A DNA stretch of 9,961 nt from a bacterium. Lineage in GTDB: Bacteria > Patescibacteriota > Saccharimonadia > Saccharimonadales > Saccharimonadaceae. The notes below the pieces were generated by a model. It did not search any database. It saw only the letters and a list, made by a program, of their open reading frames with translations, and was not told the DNA's origin. The stretch lies in NCBI GenBank assembly GCA_030428585.1, contig JAUIDL010000023.1:1-9961 (forward strand), written 5' to 3'. Position numbers and translations under genes: made by a program. Below are positions 7,174 through 9,961 of the stretch, in pieces (positions within the stretch are counted from its first letter, which is position 1; every line of letters begins with the position of its first letter).

Positions 7174-7578
7174 CTAACCAATCTCTTCGAGGACATCCTC
7201 GATTGAACCGACTCGGGTCACAGCTGGGTGAAGATAAAACACTGACAAATGGTTCAGTTGTCCAACAACGTAGACTTTTGGTTTGCCCAGAGCGTTTTGC
7301 AGGGCAAGAGCAGCGCCTAATTCGACATACATGCCTTTACCAACACTCTCGTTGTCGCTGCTGAGTACGTAGATGTCGCTATCGACGACACCCTGAATAT
7401 CTTTTGCGGCGCGCAGACCAGATTCTTCAGGATTATTCAATTTATCTTGAGTACCACCCAAGAACACATCCACATTAGTCCAGTCGTGCGTCACCTCGTG
7501 ACCGGCTTTTTCGACACGATCCATCATCTTGCGAATGTTATTGGCGTCATCGATTTGGCCGGAGATAAAGAATTTCAT
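7174..7578 (-). CDS. Nucleoside 2-deoxyribosyltransferase-like protein
   Basis: The protein has 134 residues, near the usual length for this compact Rossmann-like family. Family members transfer deoxyribose between bases or hydrolyse nucleoside or nucleotide glycosidic bonds. MKFFISGQID at the start matches the first strand and glycine loop. AAKDIQGVVDSDIYVLSSD (57-75) provides the conserved Asp and the strand after it. GKGMYVELGAAL (80-91) carries Glu86 in the place of the catalytic nucleophile. The family also includes enzymes that break down nucleotides in signalling or conflict, so salvage is likely but not certain. The gene heads an operon with the zincin-like and hypothetical genes. No ribosome site is visible before the ATG, and the -10 box is placed for leaderless transcription. 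Confidence 0.82.
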   Translation of the reverse strand: MKFFISGQIDDANNIRKMMDRVEKAGHEVTHDWTNVDVFLGGTQDKLNNPEESGLRAAKDIQGVVDSDIYVLSSDNESVGKGMYVELGAALALQNALGKPKVYVVGQLNHLSVFYLHPAVTRVGSIEDVLEEIG

Positions 7579-7586
7579 TAGTCTTT

Positions 7587-7615
7587 AGTATAAGCCTAGG
7601 CAAATTATCCCGCAA
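7587..7615 (-). promoter_or_regulatory. Promoter of the deoxyribosyltransferase-like operon, probably leaderless
   Basis: On the minus strand TATACT (7592-7587) lies 8 nt before the ATG at 7578, so transcription is expected to begin at or next to the A of the start codon. TTGCGG (7615-7610) at 17 bp is a partial -35. The 8-bp palindrome GCCTAGGC (7594-7601) sits in the spacer beside the -10, where a bound repressor would block the promoter. Confidence 0.55.
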
Positions 7616-7643
7616 CAAAGAGCTAGATAATTATTTTAAACAA

Positions 7644-7652
7644 TGGTATAAT
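7644..7652 (+). promoter_or_regulatory. Extended -10 promoter of the coiled-coil membrane protein gene
   Basis: TGGTATAAT is a perfect extended -10; no clear -35 is seen. The predicted start near 7659 gives a leader of about 40 nt that includes GAAAGG (7688-7693) before the start codon. Confidence 0.65.
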
Positions 7653-7700
7653 TTTTTTGTCAATCTTTTGTTGATGTACCTACGACCGAAAGGCACCATG

Positions 7701-8639
7701 ATGCACCCTGTATCTATCGCTGTAATCGTGTTCTCCATCCTGTTTGTCGGCTTCATTCTGTGGCTGCTGTACCAATCGTTCATCGCCGGCCCAAAGCGCC
7801 AGAAAGCGAAGCGCGAAGCGAAAATCCTCGAACAACGACAAGCATGGCTGGAGCAGTACCAGGCCTCGATTGGCGATGATCACAAACTCAGTGCGCTGCA
7901 TAAACCGCACAAAGATTGGTCGAACGAAGAGACCGATCAGGCGTACGAAGAAGTTAAAAACGCTTGCCTCAGAAATAAAGAGCGTCGAGAGGCAGAGGAC
8001 AAGGCGAAAGCAGAGAAGTTTTACCAGCGGCTTCGCAAGGAAACCGACCCACGCAGCCGCTGGATCCTGCTCATGCGAGAGAATGCACACGGCTTCGCAA
8101 ATGCAACTATCTACGACGATGGTGATGTGTCGTTCGCTAACTATCTACACCAAGGTGTCGTTGAGTTCACCGCCCAGTTGCTGGCTGAGGCTCGAGATGG
8201 GAGCAGCGAAAGTTTCAAGCAACTGAGCAAGCTCATCTTTGAGCAAGGACGAGCCGGAATCAGCGTCTATAACAGAATCATGAGTGCAGACTACTCCATC
8301 CCGGATGACTGGGACGAACTGGTCGCGACGCTGTTCGAGCATCCGTCTGCCGACTTGTTTTTCCACCACAAGTACGAGCCGAACGCAGTTGCTCTAGCGG
8401 CTGTCGAAGCGCTCGAGTCACGCAACATCGTGCTTGCAAAGGCACTGTTGGCGTACAGCATGGTGCGCAAGTCACACGTGGCTGGCGGCAACACCTCATC
8501 ATCGCACACGCAGTTGTACTGGCCGTACCGCGATGCAATCGGGCCAATTCACATGGCACAGCTCGCCGAAATGGTCAGCCACCTGCACCACGAGCGCGGT
8601 CTATTCCAACACGAAACGGATGTCGCAATCACGTCGTAG
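7701..8639 (+). CDS. Membrane-anchored coiled-coil protein, unknown function
   Basis: The protein has 312 residues from the ATG at 7701. GAAAGG at 7688-7693 is 7 nt from this ATG and 4 nt from the ATG at 7698; an ATG at 7674 is also in frame but lacks a ribosome site. One N-terminal helix (about 4-24) is followed by a highly charged segment (31-120, Lys/Arg/Glu-rich, e.g. KRQKAKREAKILEQRQAWL) likely to form a coiled coil. A mainly helical cytoplasmic domain (about 120-305) contains SRWILLMRENAHGFANATIY and ends in a His-rich helix (MVSHLHHERGLFQHE). I recognise no family. It is monocistronic, with its own promoter and two hairpins downstream. The neighbouring divergent operon shares only the 90-bp intergenic region. 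Confidence 0.8.
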   Translation: MHPVSIAVIVFSILFVGFILWLLYQSFIAGPKRQKAKREAKILEQRQAWLEQYQASIGDDHKLSALHKPHKDWSNEETDQAYEEVKNACLRNKERREAEDKAKAEKFYQRLRKETDPRSRWILLMRENAHGFANATIYDDGDVSFANYLHQGVVEFTAQLLAEARDGSSESFKQLSKLIFEQGRAGISVYNRIMSADYSIPDDWDELVATLFEHPSADLFFHHKYEPNAVALAAVEALESRNIVLAKALLAYSMVRKSHVAGGNTSSSHTQLYWPYRDAIGPIHMAQLAEMVSHLHHERGLFQHETDVAITS

Positions 8640-8655
8640 CCTCATCCAGACGAGA

Positions 8656-8690
8656 AGGGGCGGCGAGAGACTCAGTCTTTTGCCGCCCCT
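8656..8690 (+). terminator. Long GC-rich hairpin after the coiled-coil protein gene
   Basis: A 15-bp uninterrupted stem (8656-8670 with 8676-8690, two G-U pairs, first nine bp perfect and GC-rich) closes a 5-nt loop. No T-run follows directly, so it may protect the mRNA end or act together with the next hairpin. Confidence 0.7.
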
Positions 8691-8693
8691 CGT

Positions 8694-8719
8694 AACACCT
8701 TTATCGGTGTTTTATTTTT
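8694..8719 (+). terminator. Intrinsic terminator
   Basis: The stem AACACC/GGTGTT (8694-8699, 8706-8711) with a 6-nt loop runs straight into TTATTTTT. It ends transcription of the gene stopping at 8639, in tandem with the hairpin just before it. Confidence 0.8.
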
Positions 8720-8752
8720 GCTAAAGAATAACGCAATGCGTCCACACAACTT

Positions 8753-8761
8753 TGCTATAAT
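8753..8761 (+). promoter_or_regulatory. Extended -10 promoter of the structured RNA
   Basis: TGCTATAAT is a perfect extended -10, placed 34 bp after the terminator tail; no -35 is obvious. The predicted start is near 8768. No ORF with a ribosome site follows, which favours a non-coding transcript. Confidence 0.6.
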
Positions 8762-8767
8762 TATTTT

Positions 8768-9085
8768 CACCCAGCGGCGGCACTTGCCGTGACCATAGGC
8801 ACTGGTCAGTATGGGATATTCGCGACCCTCGCGACGGTACACTGGCCGTATGCCCGGAACCGAAGTAAGCCCGCGTTTCGTAGCACTCCAACGCTCACGT
8901 GCCCAGACGTGCGAACGAAAACCATGAGATTGCGAGAGCATGACCGAGAGCGTGTCATGCGATCGTAGCTCGGATATCCACGGGCGCTGACTACTTGCGC
9001 CGGACCCGATGCGGGCAGGGAAAAGTAGTACTACCCCCGATCTTCTACGTAAGCCAACGTAGAGGGTCGGGGCTTAACTTTTATA
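8768..9085 (+). ncRNA. Unassigned structured non-coding RNA, about 310 nt
   Basis: This stretch lies between a terminator and a convergent gene, and no credible ORF covers it on either strand. It can form many nested helices. A closing helix is CAGCG 8772-8776 with CGCTG 8985-8989. Local hairpins are 8778-8789, 8791-8807 and TCGCGA-CCC-TCGCGA 8820-8834. A long-range GGATAT/ATATCC helix joins 8814-8819 to 8974-8979. Further stems are CACGT/ACGTG 8896-8911, the 7-bp GCATGAC/GTCATGC 8938-8960, ACTACTT/AAGTAGT 8990-8996 with 9023-9029, and a 16-bp 3' hairpin 9035-9072. Loop CGAG 8945-8948 could pair with CTCG 8969-8972 as a pseudoknot. It has its own promoter and terminator. I see no hallmark of RNase P, SRP or 6S and no tRNA-like ends of tmRNA. 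Strand and ends are inferred. Confidence 0.6.
9035..9083 (+). terminator. Terminal hairpin of the structured RNA, possibly bidirectional
   Basis: A 16-bp stem (9035-9050 with 9057-9072, two G-U pairs) closes a 6-nt loop AAGCCA and is followed by CTTAACTTTTAT, a moderate T-rich tail. It stands 8 bp beyond the stop codon of the convergent Nudix gene, so it may also end that transcript from the other side, although the T content on that side is poorer. Confidence 0.6.
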
Positions 9086-9584
9086 GATATCGCTGCACGA
9101 CCTGTCGTAAACCGGGCGTAAAATCGTCAGGGCTCTCTGCGACACGTTGCTTGAGAAGAACAGGCGATAGCCATGCAACTTCACTCACTTCAGATTCCTG
9201 AAGGTGAAGATGTGTAACTTTTGGGATTGTCGCTTGAAATACGCCATGAAAGGCGAGTGTCGCTTTGCCGTCTGAGATGTCCTCTGTGTAAAACTTGCCC
9301 AAGAATTTCAGTTCTGCGACCACACCAATCTCTTCCTGCAGTTCCCTTGGGGCAGCTATTTCATACGTTTCGCCGTAATCAACATGTCCGGTCGCCGCAT
9401 CAGTCCAGACATTTGGATATTTCTTTTTCAATGGGCTCCGCTTTTGTATTAGCACCTCTCCGTCTTCGTTCGTCACGATGATACGCACGAATCGGTGACG
9501 TAGCTTCTTTGCCCACGCCTCTTCACGAGTCGCGTAACCAAGTGGTTGATCATTCTCATCGACAATCTGGATTCTTTCTTTCAT
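9081..9584 (-). CDS. Nudix hydrolase (IPP-isomerase-like/YfcD type)
   Basis: The protein has 167 residues. Nudix enzymes hydrolyse a nucleoside diphosphate linked to another group; this subgroup also includes isopentenyl-diphosphate isomerase-like proteins. The Nudix box is complete at 66-88: Gly66, Glu72, then RELQEEIGV (80-88) with Arg80, Glu81, Glu84, Glu85 and Gly87. The N-terminus (ERIQIVDENDQPLGYATREE) and the RHRFVRIIV strand are typical of the YfcD-like and IPP isomerase-like branch, but I see no proof of isomerase activity. The start is decided by GAGGAGAGG (9588-9596) 3 nt upstream; the ATG at 9650 would lie inside the upstream gene. It follows the methyltransferase by 10 bp, and its ribosome site overlaps that gene's stop, so both form an operon. 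Confidence 0.92.
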   Translation of the reverse strand: MKERIQIVDENDQPLGYATREEAWAKKLRHRFVRIIVTNEDGEVLIQKRSPLKKKYPNVWTDAATGHVDYGETYEIAAPRELQEEIGVVAELKFLGKFYTEDISDGKATLAFHGVFQATIPKVTHLHLQESEVSEVAWLSPVLLKQRVAESPDDFTPGLRQVVQRYL

Positions 9585-9594
9585 AAACCTCTCC

Positions 9595-9961
9595 TCAATC
9601 GTTCTTCGGTGTACGCATAATATAATCCATCCATATCTTGCCGAACTCATCTACCTTCTCGGCGTAATTAGCGACCATTAATCCGCGTGAAACAAAGACT
9701 TCTTCTAGTTCGGCCTGCGTCCATCGTTTTCGATATCTTTGTACAGTATTTGCGTAATCCTGTTTGACTTCAAATCCCTCACTAGGCTCAGGTGATTTCG
9801 TTGTACCGGTGAAAATCAGGCCACCAGGCTTGGTGATAGCGATAGCCTTGTCGAGAACCTGAATGGTGATGTCTTTAGGAAAAAGGTGTAAAAATGCGTA
9901 CATTAACACGCCATCATAATGCTCGAGTGGGTAATCGACTTCGAGAAAATCCCCAACGACA
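9595..9961 (-). CDS. SAM-dependent methyltransferase, 5' end cut by the window
   Basis: The frame is open to the window edge and ends with TGA at 9595-9597; about 121 residues are visible. VVGDFLEVDYPLEHYDGVLM at the beginning corresponds to the strand-4 region of class I methyltransferases (acidic residue, then the DGV strand). AFLHLFPKD and ITKPGGLIFTGT match the helix after motif I/II and the conserved PGG turn before strand 5. The C-terminal part (YRKRWTQAELEEVFVSRGLM) is the usual last helix before the final strands. The Gly-rich SAM loop lies outside the window. Substrate cannot be told. It precedes the Nudix hydrolase by 10 bp on the same strand. GTG at 9909 should not be taken as the start, because the conserved motifs continue upstream of it. 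Confidence 0.85.
   Translation of the reverse strand, partial: VVGDFLEVDYPLEHYDGVLMYAFLHLFPKDITIQVLDKAIAITKPGGLIFTGTTKSPEPSEGFEVKQDYANTVQRYRKRWTQAELEEVFVSRGLMVANYAEKVDEFGKIWMDYIMRTPKND

Noticed and set aside
7668..7700. TTG at 7668 or ATG at 7674 as the start of the coiled-coil protein
   Set aside because: Neither has a ribosome site; GAAAGG at 7688-7693 is placed for the ATGs at 7698 and 7701, and the membrane helix begins right after them.
8843..8865. Group II intron domain V-like GCCGTATGC stretch
   Set aside because: The complementary half of domain V and its GAAA-type loop are missing, and no intron-encoded protein is nearby.
8672..8941. Minus-strand ORF of 89 codons
   Set aside because: It runs through both hairpins after the coiled-coil gene and the -10 of the structured RNA, has an Arg/Ser-rich composition typical of a chance frame, and lacks a ribosome site.
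8768..9085. RNase P RNA, SRP RNA or 6S RNA
   Set aside because: The conserved GAGGAAAGUCC and ACAGA-type blocks of RNase P and the GGAAGCAG-type loop of SRP RNA are not present on either strand, and the branched fold is unlike the single long 6S hairpin.
8995..9201. Plus-strand ORF of 68 codons
   Set aside because: It crosses the terminal hairpin of the RNA and then lies antisense to the well-supported Nudix gene; its Arg/Ser/Cys-rich translation resembles nothing.
9585..9650. ATG at 9650 as the Nudix start
   Set aside because: It lies inside the methyltransferase gene, and GAGGAGAGG sits 3 nt before the ATG at 9584.
1..9961. CRISPR array, insertion sequence, integrase, tRNA or rRNA
   Set aside because: No regularly spaced repeats, transposase or recombinase motifs, terminal inverted repeats or cloverleaf-type sequences were seen on either strand.

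Overview
The window most resembles a member of Candidatus Saccharibacteria (TM7, Patescibacteria) or a close relative. It is gene-dense with very short or absent intergenic gaps. It has a monoderm surface toolkit (sortase plus an LPNTG-anchored protein), and it uses TGA as an ordinary stop in the methyltransferase gene ending at 9595, unlike the recoded Absconditabacteria/Gracilibacteria. This assignment comes from gene style and memory, not from a database search.

Left part (1-3180): the end of a small membrane protein on the + strand runs tail-to-tail into a minus-strand surface operon and overlaps it by 62 bp. The operon reads from right to left: a secreted protein with two 63%-identical modules and an LPNTG wall-sorting tail, a sortase, and a membrane protein with a degenerate glycosyltransferase-2-like domain. 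It looks like a self-contained cassette for displaying a surface protein. The 200-bp divergent region 2980-3180 carries its promoter and the promoter of the next gene.

Middle (3181-7578): a cardiolipin synthase on the + strand ends with its stop codon touching the stop codon of a four-helix membrane protein on the minus strand. Upstream of that protein on the minus strand lie a VOC/glyoxalase-fold protein with its own promoter, and a tightly packed three-gene operon. That operon consists of a nucleoside deoxyribosyltransferase-like protein, an HExxH zincin-like protein and an unrecognised protein. The first of these appears to be read from a leaderless mRNA.

Right part (7579-9961): a membrane-anchored coiled-coil protein of unknown function on the + strand is followed by two hairpins, the second a standard terminator. 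Next comes a roughly 310-nt stretch (about 8768-9085) with no credible ORF. It has a perfect extended -10 promoter, many nested stems, a long-range helix, a possible pseudoknot and a terminal 16-bp hairpin. I read it as a structured non-coding RNA gene that I cannot assign to tmRNA, RNase P, SRP or 6S; it is the main unexplained object here. The window closes with a minus-strand operon of a SAM methyltransferase (cut by the window edge) and a Nudix hydrolase.
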